A DNA stretch of 64,000 bases from Ga0077555 sp963741565 (GCA_963741565.1 CAVUIK010000014.1:13005-77004), one strand, 5' to 3'. Counted from the stretch's first letter, positions 53,172-63,538 are shown. Numbers and translations: made by a program. The notes: a model not told the origin generated them from the letters alone.

Positions 53172-54827
53172 ATGCCGGATACGACGGCGGAGAAGGAAGC
53201 GCTTGGCGACAGCGGGGCCGTTTTAGTGGCCGCAATTGTCGGAATGATCGGCCTCATCCTGGCGCTTGGATCCCAGGACACCGCGATGATCTTTCATGGG
53301 TCACTGTTGGCCGTCGCAGGCAGTCTCGGTGCAATTGCGATCCTTGGCCATTCGGCAGGCCGCCCGGCAAGTGATCAGACAGCGACATACTTCGATGGGC
53401 CAATCAAGGTGGCGACGATCGCCGCTATCGTGTGGGGCATTGCGGGCTTCGTCGTCGGCGACGTGCTGGCTTGGCAGCTTGCGTTTCCCGCACTCAATCT
53501 CGATCTGCCATGGACGAGTTTCGGACGTTTGCGCCCCCTGCACACGTCCGCGGTGATCTTTGCGTTTGGCGGAAACGTCCTGATCGCGACCTCATTCTAT
53601 GTCGTGCAGCGTACGAGCCACGCGCGCCTCGCCGGCCGCTGGTCTCCGTGGTTCGTCGTCTGGGGCTACCAGCTGTTCATTACCATTGCCGGTACTGGTT
53701 ACTTGCTCGGGGTCACGCAAAGCAAGGAATACGCCGAGCCCGAATGGTACGCTGACCTTCTGCTGACCGTCGTGTGGGTCCTCTATCTGCTTGTGTTTCT
53801 CGGAACGCTGGCGCGGCGCCGGGAGCCTCACATCTACGTCGCCAACTGGTTCTTCCTGGCGTTCATAGTAACGGTGGCGATGCTGCATCTCGTGAACAAT
53901 GCGAGCATCCCGGTTTCGCTGACGGGCAGCAAGAGCTACATCGTCTACGCTGGCGTACAGGATGCCATGACGCAATGGTGGTATGGCCACAACGCCGTTG
54001 GCTTCTTCCTCACCGCTGGGTTCCTCGGCATCATGTACTACTTTATTCCGAAGCGTGTAGAGCGGCCGGTTTATTCCTATCGTCTCTCCATCGTGCACTT
54101 CTGGACATTGATCTTCCTCTACATCTGGGCCGGGCCGCACCATCTCCATTATACGGCGCTACCGGACTGGGCGCAGACGCTCGGCATGGTGTTCTCGATC
54201 ATGCTGTGGATGCCGTCGTGGGGTGGCATGATCAATGGCCTCATGACGCTCGCTGGCGCCTGGGACAAACTCAGAACCGATCCGGTCGTCCGCCTGCTCG
54301 TTGTGTCGGTGGCGTTCTACGGCATGTCTACATTCGAGGGACCGTTGATGAGCATCAAAGCCGTCAACTCGCTCTCGCATTACACGGACTGGACCATCGG
54401 TCACGTGCACTCGGGGGCGCTCGGCTGGGTGGCTATGGTTTCGTTCGGCGCCATCTATTGCCTGGTGCCGTGGCTCTGGAATCGGCGCGGGCTCTACTCC
54501 TTGAAACTCGTCGAGTGGCACTTCTGGATCTCGACCATCGGTATCCTGCTGTACATCACGGCCATGTGGGTTTCCGGGATCACGCAGGGCCTGATGTGGC
54601 GCGCCTACGACAAGCTCGGCTTCCTGCAGTATTCGTTCATCGAGACGGTCGAAGCGATGAAGCCGTATTACGTGATCCGCGCCATTGGCGGGCTCCTTTT
54701 TATCATCGGCTCGCTGATCATGGCCTACAATGCCTGGCGCACAATTCGGGGTGATGCCCTGCAGGACGAGGCGGACCAGCCGCGCGTTGCGGCGGCACCG
54801 GCATTGCGCCTCCAGCCAGCCGAATGA
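53172..54827 (+). CDS. ccoN: cbb3-type cytochrome c oxidase subunit I (CcoN)
   Basis: 551 residues from MPDTTAEKEALGDSGAVLVA; a TTG at 53148 would add 8. Twelve or more helices with the heme-copper histidines in RLRPLHTSAVIFAFGG, QWWYGHNAVGFFLT, AGPHHLHYTALPDWAQ and GHVHSGALGW. It is the catalytic subunit of the high-affinity oxidase used at low oxygen. Its stop overlaps a candidate ccoO ATG (ATGA). Confidence 0.95.
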   Translation: MPDTTAEKEALGDSGAVLVAAIVGMIGLILALGSQDTAMIFHGSLLAVAGSLGAIAILGHSAGRPASDQTATYFDGPIKVATIAAIVWGIAGFVVGDVLAWQLAFPALNLDLPWTSFGRLRPLHTSAVIFAFGGNVLIATSFYVVQRTSHARLAGRWSPWFVVWGYQLFITIAGTGYLLGVTQSKEYAEPEWYADLLLTVVWVLYLLVFLGTLARRREPHIYVANWFFLAFIVTVAMLHLVNNASIPVSLTGSKSYIVYAGVQDAMTQWWYGHNAVGFFLTAGFLGIMYYFIPKRVERPVYSYRLSIVHFWTLIFLYIWAGPHHLHYTALPDWAQTLGMVFSIMLWMPSWGGMINGLMTLAGAWDKLRTDPVVRLLVVSVAFYGMSTFEGPLMSIKAVNSLSHYTDWTIGHVHSGALGWVAMVSFGAIYCLVPWLWNRRGLYSLKLVEWHFWISTIGILLYITAMWVSGITQGLMWRAYDKLGFLQYSFIETVEAMKPYYVIRAIGGLLFIIGSLIMAYNAWRTIRGDALQDEADQPRVAAAPALRLQPAE

Positions 54828-55571
54828 CAGGGAAGTCGCAATATAAATCACGCTGTTTTCGAGAGGAATTCTCTGATTCTTCTGATCGGGATTCTTGTCG
54901 TCGTATCGATCGGCGGAATGGTGCAGATCGCCCCGCTGTTCTGGGTCGATAGTACCATCGAAAAGGTCAGAGGCATGCGGCCCTACACGCCACTCGAGCA
55001 GGCTGGCCGCGACATTTACGTGCGTGAAGGCTGCTACGGTTGCCACAGCCAAATGATCCGAACGCTGCGCGACGAGGTCGAGCGCTACGGGCACTACAGT
55101 CTTGCCGCCGAAAGCATGTACGACCATCCCTTTCAATGGGGCTCGAAGCGCACGGGACCAGATTTGGCGCGCGTCGGTGGCAAGTATTCAGATCAATGGC
55201 AGGCTGATCACATCGTCAATCCACGTGCGCTCGTGCCGGAAAGCATCATGCCAGGCTATCCTTGGATGGCCAATACACCTCTCAGAACGGATGACATTGC
55301 GGCAAAGCTCAAGACGCTCCGCATGGTCGGTGTGCCTTATAGCGACGAAATGATCGCAAAGGTCCAGGCCGATCTGAAAGCCCAACTTGATCCGGACAGT
55401 CGTGCAGCCCGTGAACTTTTGGGGCGTTACCCCAAGGCAAAAGTGCTGCGTTACGACCGGTCGGCGGCAGTCGGGCCGACCGAACTCGATGCACTGATCG
55501 CCTACCTTCAGATCCTCGGCCAGATGGTGGACTTCGCCACCTTCGATGCGGTCGGGCCGAACCTGCGCTGA
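54824..55571 (+). CDS. ccoO: cbb3 oxidase subunit II (CcoO), one-base frame break near the start
   Basis: A monoheme cytochrome c membrane subunit. The body reads IEKVRGMRPYTPLEQAGRDI then VREGCYGCHSQMIR, with CxxCH. The N-terminal anchor HAVFERNSLILLIGILVVVS is in the same frame as the body but has no usable start; the ATG overlapping the ccoN stop leads in through MTGKSQY only if one A of the run at 54845-54847 is removed. With that correction the protein has about 248 residues, as usual. Without it, translation could begin only at the ATG at 54918, losing the anchor. A sequence error is most likely. Confidence 0.88.
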
Positions 55572-55578
55572 GGCCACC

Positions 55579-55767
55579 ATGACTTACACGACCATCGCCA
55601 CCATCAGTCAGGTAGCGTCCCTGTTGATGTTTATCGCCATGTTCGCGGCGGTACTCGCCTACGCCCTCCGGCCCGCAAACGGCAAGCGTTTCGACGATAT
55701 TCAACGTCGCTCGCTTGATCTGGAGGGGATGGACACCAAAGCCGGGGGCGGCCATGAGCAAGCCTGA
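55579..55767 (+). CDS. ccoQ: cbb3 oxidase small subunit (CcoQ)
   Basis: 62 residues with one membrane helix (VASLLMFIAMFAAVLAYAL) followed by RPANGKRFDDIQRRSLD, typical of CcoQ, which stabilises the complex. It overlaps ccoP by 14 bases. Confidence 0.88.
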   Translation: MTYTTIATISQVASLLMFIAMFAAVLAYALRPANGKRFDDIQRRSLDLEGMDTKAGGGHEQA

Positions 55768-56620
55768 GATTGATGACGTCACCGGCGTCGCGACGACGGG
55801 ACACGAATGGGACGGCATCAAGGAATTGAACAAGCCGTTGCCGCGGTGGTGGCTCCTGACATTTTACGCCTGCATTGTGTGGGCCGTCGGGTACATGATT
55901 GCCTATCCCACTTGGCCTACAATCGCCGGTTACACCAAAGGCGTGCTCGGCTATAGCCAACGTGAGGCCGTGGCGAAAGAGATCGCCGACGCGAGCCGTG
56001 CCCAGGCCGGCATGCGTGAGCAGCTGGCGAAGACGCCGTTTATCGAGATCAAAGCCAATTCAGAGTTGTTGCGCTTTGCGATGGCCGGCGGTCTGGTCGC
56101 ATTCCAGGCCAACTGCGCGCCCTGTCACGGACGTGGCGCGCAGGGGTTTGTCGGCTATCCAAACCTCAACGACGACGACTGGATCTGGGGTGGCGCGGTC
56201 GACCAAATCCACAAAACAATCTTGTACGGTGTCCGCTCGGAACACAAGGATACGCGCAACAGCCAGATGCCGCGCTACGGCATCGACAAGCTGTTGACCG
56301 ACGCACAAATCAACGACGCCGCCGAATACATACTCTCAATCTCTGGCCGGGCAGCAGACACTGCAGCCGTCACGCGCGGAGCCGCGGTATTTAAAGAGCA
56401 GTGCGCTCTCTGCCATAGCGACGAGGGCCGGGGCAAGATTGAGCAGGGCGCGCCAAACCTGACTGACGGTATTTGGCTCTATGGCGGCGACAAAGCGGCC
56501 ATTGTCGAGAGTATCCGCACCGGTCGCGGCGGTGCCATGCCGGCGTGGGCAGGGCGACTTGATCCGGTAACGCTCAAAGCGCTGGCGATTTACGTGCACA
56601 GCCTCGGTGGCGGCAAGTAG
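55754..56620 (+). CDS. ccoP: cbb3 oxidase diheme subunit III (CcoP)
   Basis: 288 residues from MSKPEIDDVTGVATTGHEWD. One membrane helix (WWLLTFYACIVWAVGYMI), then two heme c domains: CAPCHGRGAQG with distal Met in NSQMPRYG, and CALCHSDEGRG with Met in GGAMPAWAG. It receives electrons from cytochrome c and passes them to CcoO/CcoN. Confidence 0.94.
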   Translation: MSKPEIDDVTGVATTGHEWDGIKELNKPLPRWWLLTFYACIVWAVGYMIAYPTWPTIAGYTKGVLGYSQREAVAKEIADASRAQAGMREQLAKTPFIEIKANSELLRFAMAGGLVAFQANCAPCHGRGAQGFVGYPNLNDDDWIWGGAVDQIHKTILYGVRSEHKDTRNSQMPRYGIDKLLTDAQINDAAEYILSISGRAADTAAVTRGAAVFKEQCALCHSDEGRGKIEQGAPNLTDGIWLYGGDKAAIVESIRTGRGGAMPAWAGRLDPVTLKALAIYVHSLGGGK

Positions 56621-56718
56621 GAGGCCCCGGCTCAGGAGATACGCCATGTGTTTCTGGCCATGCGCGACCGTCGCGATGCCGCAGAAAGTTGCCCTCGGCG
56701 CCTCTGCTATTGAACCGA

Positions 56719-56732
56719 CTGATTTGGATCAA
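56719..56732. promoter_or_regulatory. FixK/FNR-type palindrome upstream of ccoG
   Basis: CTGATTTGGATCAA, one mismatch to TTGAT-N4-ATCAA, 98 bases before the ccoG start. It would allow ccoG and the missing ccoHIS genes to be induced together with ccoNOQP. Confidence 0.5.
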
Positions 56733-56830
56733 TTCACGTCCCCCGGGTCTCGACCAAGGTTACGCTCGGAGTTGCTGTGGTGGCAGATTAAGCGGGTTGC
56801 GGGAATGGCAAGCGATGGAAACCAAACACG

Positions 56831-57886
56831 GTGACGACCCTTCTCGATAGGCGCCGTGACCCCAAGGCCGAACCGGCATTGGGCACGACTATGCAGGATG
56901 TCGCGGCCGTCAACCGCGAGGCAACTCGTGCTCACTACGCCACCCGACAGAAAATCTATCCGAAGCTTGCACACGGCCGTTTCCGCCGGCTCAAGTGGGC
57001 TGTTATGGCAATCACTCTCGGCATCTATTACGTGCTGCCGTGGCTGCGCTGGAATCGCGGTCCTGATCTGCCTGATCAGGCCGTTCTGCTCGACATCGCC
57101 AACAATCGTTTCTTCGTTTTCTTCCTCGAGATCTGGCCGCAGGAATTCTACTACGTTACTGGCCTGCTGGTTCTCGGGACTATGGCTTTGTTCCTCGCGA
57201 CGTCCATGGCGGGCCGCGTTTGGTGCGGCTATACCTGCCCTCAAACGGTCTGGACCGACTTAATGATCACCATCGAGCGGTTCTGGCAGGGGGACCGCAA
57301 TCAACGCATCCGCCTCGATAAGGAGCCTTGGGGTCCGGCCAAGATTTTCAAGAAAGTCATGACGCATCTCTCGTGGCTCGCCGTTGGTGTGCTCACAGGT
57401 GGCGCCCTCGTGTTCTACTTCCAAGACGCACCGACGTTGGCGCGAGGGTTGGCAACCGGCACGGCACCGGCCATTGCATACTTGTTTCTCGGCATCTTTT
57501 CGCTCACCACCTATGTCCTTGGCGGCATTGCGCGCGAGCAGGTGTGCACCTACATGTGCCCATGGCCGCGCATCCAAGGCGCCATGACGGATCGGCACAC
57601 GCTGCTGGTCAGCTACAAGCCGGAGCGCGGCGAGCCACGCGGACCGGCCCGCAAAGGTGTGGACGGTCTGGTCGACTGGGCGAAACGCGGCGATTGCATC
57701 GATTGCAAGGCATGCGTCGTAGTCTGTCCGGCCGGTATCGATATTCGCGAGGGCTCGCAGCTCGAGTGCATCCAATGTGCGCTCTGCATCGACGCGTGCA
57801 ACGAGATAATGGACAAGATAGGCCGTCCGCGCAACCTCATCGGCTACGATACGGTCGCGAGACAGGAAGCGAAAATCGACGGCCGT
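56831..57886 (+). CDS. ccoG: cbb3 oxidase assembly iron-sulfur protein CcoG, 3' end lost at a junction
   Basis: From MTTLLDRRRDPKAEPALGTT (GTG start; the open frame runs to 57925 but leaves the family after about residue 351). It has several helices, CGYTCPQTVW, CTYMCPWPRIQGAM and two 4Fe-4S motifs (CIDCKACVVVCPAG, CIQCALCIDACNE). CcoG reduces copper for oxidase assembly. Normal length is about 480 residues: the last helix and the C-terminal periplasmic domain are missing because the DNA switches to another gene, on the opposite strand, within GACGGCCG near 57879-57886. Confidence 0.9.
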
Positions 57887-58601
57887 TCGAATCGGAGACC
57901 GCCACGATCCGGTACCCCATGCTGATGCGCGAGGATCGCGAACCATGACCCAGCGTTGCCGTACCCCTCGACCGCGATGTTGATCTGCTCGCGCGTCCAG
58001 CCGCGATGGTGCGCGACACGGTCCAGGCAGAGGAGGCCGCCACGTCCCGTCGCCGAGTCACGTCCGAGCGAACCGCCCATCGCGATCGGCTTGCCGGTGA
58101 TCACGCCGGGCGAGTCGCCGTGATCTTCGAGTACTCGTCGTACATCCACGCCATCTCACGCGGTCCGGTGTTGACGTCGGGGGCGGGGATGTCTGGGTAC
58201 GGACCGACGATCATGGCGATGGCCGCGAAGAACGCGCGGGACAGCCGCTCGATCTCGCCCTCCGATAGCTGCTTGGGGTCGACCTTCACGCCGCCCTTGC
58301 CGCCGCCGAACGGCACGTCGAGCAGCGCCGTCTTCCACGTCATCAGCGCGGCGAAGCAGCGGAACTCGTCGAGCGAAGCGTTCTGGTGGAACCGGAGACC
58401 GCCTTTGAACGGGCCGCGCGCGGCGTTGTACTGGATGCGCCAGCCCGGGTAGACGTTGAGCCTGCCATCGTCCATCGGAACGCGGACCTGCACGGCGACC
58501 TCCCGCCGCGGCGTCGAGAGCACCGTGCGCGTCGCGTCGTCCAGCCCCAGCCGGTCGGCGGCGCGATCGAAGAATCCCTGGACCGCCTCGAACATCTCCA
58601 T
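57880..58601 (-). CDS. Glu/Leu/Phe/Val dehydrogenase family enzyme, truncated and frameshifted
   Basis: Start at 58601 (MEMFEAVQGFFDRAADRLGL), with AAAGGGG before it. Conserved GDH blocks are YPGWRIQYNAARGPFKGGLR, LMTWKTALLDVPFGGGKGGV (catalytic Lys region), ILMIVGPYPDIPAPDVNTG-like segment and VITGKPIAMGGSLGRDSATG, then INIAVEGYGNAGSWFA (NAD site). One base is missing near 58114 (after DEYSKI) and one is extra near 57918 (after LAHQHG). After VAVSDSNG the sequence stops being GDH at the junction. It deaminates glutamate or branched amino acids oxidatively; high-GC, actinobacterial in style. Confidence 0.85.
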
Positions 58602-58721
58602 CGTCGGACCCCTTTCACGACGCGGTGCGTCAGGCGGGCAGGACCATCGTAGACCCCTCCGGGTGCACGCCGGGAGGGGCCGAACGGCGGGTGGTGATAG
58701 CCCCGATGCTACGGTTGGCTC

Positions 58722-59171
58722 GTGCCCACCTGGCTGCTGATCCTCACCGCGATCCTGCTCGGCCTGTTGATCTGGCGACTCGGCATCGGGATGCTCCGAT
58801 CGATCACGAGCGGCGCCGGACGCGAGCGACCGGAGGTCGAGGACGTCGAGGAGCTCGAGGTCTTCCTGGTGTGCGGCGAATGCGGGACCGAGTTCCGCGT
58901 CACGCGCCTGGGTGAGCTCCAGATCCCGCGCCACTGCGGGGAGCCCATGCTGGTGGTCCGTCGCCCGGCCGCAGGGCGATCGCGCGGTTTTCCACCGCTC
59001 CCGCACCGCTGTTCCACAGGTTATCCACACCCGTGGGGCGAAGGAGGCCGTTTCCTCACAGCTGTGGATATCGCTGTGGAAGGATCACATCCGTGTGATT
59101 CGTTGAAGGGATGGCGGTGCGACTCAGCGGATCATGGTGGTGCCGAGGAAGCCCACCCCGATCAGCCCTAG
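58722..59171 (+). CDS. Small membrane protein with zinc-ribbon-like motif
   Basis: 149 codons from GTG, but only about 90 look coding: one helix (TWLLILTAILLGLLIWRLGI), an acidic linker (EVEDVEELE) and a C-x2-C ... H-C motif (VCGECGTEFRVTRLGELQIP followed by RHCGEPM). After LVVRRPA the frame enters repeats and DnaA-box-like DNA and overlaps crgA, so the true end is probably near 58970 with a missed base. A short Zn-binding protein of unknown role. Confidence 0.5.
   Translation: MPTWLLILTAILLGLLIWRLGIGMLRSITSGAGRERPEVEDVEELEVFLVCGECGTEFRVTRLGELQIPRHCGEPMLVVRRPAAGRSRGFPPLPHRCSTGYPHPWGEGGRFLTAVDIAVEGSHPCDSLKGWRCDSADHGGAEEAHPDQP
59009..59079. other. Cluster of DnaA-box-like sequences
   Basis: TTATCCACA at 59019-59027 is a perfect DnaA box. 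TGTGGATAT at 59061-59069 is an inverted 8-of-9 match. Weaker copies are GTTCCACA at 59009-59016 and TGTGGAA at 59073-59079. All lie next to crgA, a gene that in mycobacteria and Streptomyces is close to the replication origin. Confidence 0.5.
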
Positions 59172-59387
59172 GCCCACGAGCAGCGCGATCGGGCTCGTCT
59201 GGTTGTGCGTGAACGGCAGGATCCCCATGTAGTTCAGCACGATGACGAGCACGCCGATCCCCATGAGCCCGAGCACGAGCGGCGAATACCACCGCGGGCT
59301 GGGCTTCTGGCGTTCCTTCTTCGGTGTGGGGCCGAGCTGGTAGCGCCGTTTGGCGTTGCTCTGGTTCCGAGAGCGGGACTTCGGCAT
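59124..59387 (-). CDS. crgA: Cell division protein CrgA
   Basis: 87 residues: a basic, Gln-rich N-terminus (MPKSRSRNQSNAKRRYQLGP), then two membrane helices (WYSPLVLGLMGIGVLVIVLN and PIALLVGLGLIGVGFLGT) separated by a short loop. CrgA proteins regulate septum formation and are found only in Actinobacteria, so this gene fixes the origin of the right end. Confidence 0.8.
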   Translation of the reverse strand: MPKSRSRNQSNAKRRYQLGPTPKKERQKPSPRWYSPLVLGLMGIGVLVIVLNYMGILPFTHNQTSPIALLVGLGLIGVGFLGTTMIR

Positions 59388-59397
59388 GGTGCCGATG

Positions 59398-61683
59398 TTA
59401 CCCGGGGAGCAGGCGTAACGCGGCGACCGCGACGGCCTCGACCGCGGGGCGCGTGAACGGCAGGGGGTGCGTCTCTCCGGCGCTCCAGAGCGATGCTTGG
59501 TCGTTCCAGTGCGCCGACGCGGGGTTGCCCGAGACGCCGGCGGGGAGCACGCCGACCGACCGGTCCAGGTCGCCGAGGTCGTAGACGGCCCGCCAGGAGG
59601 CGATCACCGCGGCCGGGTATCCATCACGCCCGTCGAACCCGCCCTGCATGACGGTCTGTTCGTCGCCTCCGAGCTCGACGTCGACGGCGGTGAAAAGCGG
59701 TTCCAGCCCTGGGAGGGCGCCGAGGGGATGGACGAGCCGGAGCCGGTGCAGCGCGCCCCAGCGCCACGAAGGAAGGTCGTCGCCCAGGTGCTCGCGGAGG
59801 TCCCTGAGAGCATCCAAGAGCGCCGCGCGCAGCAGATCGTGGTCGAGCCAGTCGCGCGGTTCGCGCAGAAGGGCCGGCAACGCCTCGCACTGCCAGACCT
59901 CCCGCCAGGCGTGGTAGCGGCGGAAAAGCTCGTGGCCCAGACGTGGCTCCAGCACTGCGCGTGCTACCTGCCGCGACCAGGCGTTGTAGATCGCGGCCGC
60001 GGTGGAGTCCGCCGCCATGTCCCCGTCCCATAACCGCAAGACGTCGATCGCCCGGCGTTCATCGTCCGTGTGAGGCTCGACCTCGAGCAGCATCGGAAGC
60101 GTCGTCCGGGCCGGGATCGACATCGTGTCCATCTGGATCGCCGCGGATGAGCCGACGTCGTGTGCCAGCACGTCGTCGAGGCGCTCGATGATCCGGCGGG
60201 CTCGGTACGAGGTGTGGAAATCGTGCCCGATCAGATGCGGGTAATCGACGTCGTGGATCCGGTTGTTCGCCGTCACCAGGTAGCCGCGCTCGGGGTTGGT
60301 CGCCCACGGCAGCTCTGCGAACGGGACCCATCCGTCCCACTCGTGCTCGTCGGTCCACCCAGGGACGGGCGCGGTCCCATCTCCGCGGCGCCGAACCGGG
60401 TACCGGCCAGTGCACTGGTACCCGATCGTCCCGTCGATGTCCGCGTATACGAAGTTCTGGCCGGGACACTCGACGCCCCATGCCGCTCGCCGGAACTCCT
60501 CGAAGCTGCCGGCGGCGGCCGCCTCGAGCGCGAGGGACGGACGGATGCCGCACTCGAGTCCGGTCCATCGCAGCGCGTAGGTCTCGGTCGGAGCGAGCGC
60601 CACGTACTCGGGGTCGCGCACTCCCTCCACGGCGGATTCCAGGATGGGACCGTGTCGCGTCTCTCGGACGTCGACGACGATCGGTTCGGTGGACCCGCGG
60701 ACGTGGATATCTTCGCGGTGGATCGTGGCGGTCCCAGGTACCGTCGTGCTCGGCGGCGCTGCCGTCCTCGTTCAGGCGTTCGACGTAAAGGTCTTGGACG
60801 TCACCCGTCACGTTGGTCACGCCCCATGCGTGGTGCGCTGTGGTTCCCAGCAGGATGCCCGGCGAGAACGTGAGCGCGACGCCGCGGCCTCGTACCCGGG
60901 CGCGCGCAGGTGATCTCGATCAGGCGCCCGGCTGTTGCGCGAGGAGGTGCGGGTCGTTCGCGAGAGGGGGCCACCGCTCTTCGTTCGCGAACCGGCGACC
61001 ACCCAGTCGTTGGAACCCTGCGACTTCGGACGGGGCAGGTCGTCGAGGAGCCGTCCACCGAGCGAGCCGGTCGCTACGGACGGCGGATCGACCGGGAGTG
61101 GCGGGAGCAGCGTCTCGACCGCCTCGCGTCCCAAGCGTTCGGCGATCGCGAGGCGGAGCAGCTCGGTGTCCCAGTTCCCCGAGAGTCCCCACGCGAGGAA
61201 GACGTACGCGGCGGCCCAGGCGCCCTCGTCGTCGATCGGCAGTGTCGGCGTGAGGTCGAGCAACGTGTACTCGACGGGCATCGCCGGTGTCGTCGCGATC
61301 CACGCGGCGACCCCTTCCCGGAACCGGGCATGCATCTCGTGCGAGGTGTCGTCCCAGTCCGCCGCGAGGCGGGCGCCGACGCGGTGGAAGCCGATCGTCC
61401 GTGCGAACCGGTCGTCGGGCACCGTGCGGTCGGCGAAGACCTCTGAGAGCCGGCCCGTGGCCGCTCGGAGCGCAAGGTCGATGTGGAACAGTCGTTCGCC
61501 GGCCGTCACGAATCCCTGCGTGAACCACAGGTCGGAGAGCGAGGTCGCCGAGACGTACGGCACGCCCCACCGGTCGCGCAGCACCTCGACCGGTTCGAGC
61601 AGGCCGGGGACGGTGAGCTCACCCTCCTCGGGCAGGAGCGAGGCCGCAGCAACGTCGCGCAACTGATCGACGAAGTCGCCCAT
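59398..61683 (-). CDS. Penicillin acylase family amidohydrolase, frameshifted
   Basis: Two frames make up one Ntn hydrolase of about 760 residues. The N-terminal part from MGDFVDQLRDVAAASLLPEE holds the alpha chain (VEVLRDRWGVPYVSATSLSD, FTQGFVTAGERLFHIDLALR). The autoprocessing site is KSQGSNDWVVAG, where Ser is the nucleophile. The beta chain follows in other frames (LANDPHLL, TTAHHAWGVTNVTGDVQDLY) and then continuously from 60630 (CPGQNFVYADIDGTIGYQCT, RGYLVTANNRI). At least four one-base losses are needed between about 60960 and 60650, mostly in G or C runs. It acts on amides, perhaps homoserine lactones or penicillins. Confidence 0.82.
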
Positions 61684-61695
61684 CGGGGCCGAAGC

Positions 61696-63538
61696 CTACC
61701 CGGCGTCCGGGTCGGAGGGGCGCTCGTGCTCGTCGCGTACGTTGCCGAGCCAGCTGGCGTACATCCCCGCGTAGACACCGGCGCGCGCGAGCAACTCCTC
61801 GTGCGTGCCCTCTTCGACCAGGCGGCCCTCATGAAGGACGAGCACCCGCTCCGCGTGCTCGGCGGTCGACAGCCTGTGGGCGATCGTGATCACGGTACGT
61901 CCGGCCGAGAGCCGGCGGAGCGCTTCGGTGGCCCGGCGTTCAGTGGCCGGGTCCACCGCGCTCGTCGCTTCGTCGAGGATCAGCAGTCCGGGCTGGTCGA
62001 TCTGCGCTCGCACGAGCGAGACGAGCTGCCGTTCGCCGACCGACAGAGCCTCGCCCCGCTCGCCGACGCGGGTGTCCAGCCCATCGGGCAGCGACGACAC
62101 CCACTCGGCGAGTCCGAGCTCGTCGAAGGCGGTCTCGACGTCGCGATCGGTCGCGCCCGGCCGGCCGAACCGTACGTTCTCGCGAACGGTCGTATCGAAC
62201 AGGAACCCGTCCTGGGGAACCATCCGGATCGCGCGCCCCCGCGATGCCGGCGCGACGTTACGGAGGTCGATCCCGTCGACGTCGATCCGACCGTCCGCGG
62301 ATCGGCCAGACGCGCCAAGAGCTTCGCGAACGTCGTCTTCCCGCCCCCCGTCTCGCCGACGATCGCCAGGTGCGCACCGGCGCCGACATCGACGGTGATC
62401 CCCATAAAGTACCGGGGCACCTTCCCGGTACGAGTAGCGAACGTCGCTCGCGTGGATCGCGAGGGCACCTTTGGGCAGCTCGACCCCGTTCTCCGGCTCC
62501 ACGATCTCGACGGGCAGGTCGAGAACCGTGAGGATCTTCCGCCAGCCCGAGATGGCCGTCTGCGTCTCGGAATAGATCTCGGGAAAATCCATGAACACGT
62601 GCAGGAAGATGTCGGATAGGAAGATGAACGCGGTGACGCTCCCGAACGTGAGCCCCCACTCCGGTCCGAACATGGCGCCGAGGACCACGATCGTCGCCAC
62701 GGCGACCGCGTTGAACATCGTCCCGAGCGGGAACAGCGTGGCCGACCGCCAGTGCGCCACGATTGCGCCCGGTAGCGCTGATCGATCGCGCGTTTCAGTC
62801 GAACGTCCGTGCGATCCTCCAGGCCGTAGGCGCGCACGACCGCAGCTCCCATCACGCTCTCGGAGACTTCCGAGAGCAACTCGCCGACGCGCGTGCGAAC
62901 CAGGTCGAATGCCTGCGTCAGGCGGGCCTGCATCGAGAAGACGACCACCAGCAGCGGGATGACCAAGAGCACGACCGGGATCGTGAGCTGCCAGGAGTAC
63001 GCGAGCATGAGGCCCAGGCCGCCGATCACGAGCGCGAGCGAGATGATCCAGGCGATCGCGCCCCACTCGGTGAAATGCGAGAGCGTGTCGACGTCGGCCG
63101 TCACGCGCGCAACGAAGACGCCCCGCTTCTCCTCGGACTGTTCGGCGATCGAGAGCCGGTGGATGTGCTCGAACGTCCGGACGCGAAGGGACATCAGCGC
63201 CTGCTCTGACGCGCGCACCAGCCGTCGTGCGGCAGCCCGTCCCGCAACGTAGGTGAGGACGACCAGGACGAGCGCCCACGCGCACTGTGTCAGCACGTAC
63301 GCCGCCTGGAAGCCGTTGGTGAACCCGTTGTCGAAGTCCGCTTGACCAAGATCGGCGTGATGAGCTCCGCGACCGTCACGCCGAGCGAGATGACGACCGT
63401 GAAGCCCAGCCCTTTGCGGAGCTCGGGAGACTCGTGCAGCCCGTGGCGGAGCACCGACCGCGCGCGCTGCAGGTGCGGCGGGATCTCGAGCTCGGGCTCG
63501 ACCACCGGCACGACCTCTTCGTCCGTCAGGGCGCTCAT
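61696..63538 (-). CDS. ABC exporter half-transporter (MsbA/MDR type), frameshifted
   Basis: From MSALTDEEVVPVVEPELEIP, six helices (ALVLVVLTYVAGRAAARRLV, WIISLALVIGGLGLMLAYSW), then the nucleotide domain: GETGGGKTTFAKLLARLADP (Walker A), VPQDGFLFDTTVRENVRFGR, ALSVGERQLVSLVRAQ (signature with VGER) and LLILDEATSAVDPATE. The pieces are in different frames; single-base breaks lie near 63340, 62775, 62410 and 62310. It overlaps the next minus-strand gene's stop (ATGA at 63535-63538) and probably makes a heterodimer with it. Confidence 0.85.

Noticed and set aside
59398..63538. A cluster of novel short actinobacterial genes
   Set aside because: The short frames join into two known proteins once single-base losses are allowed for.
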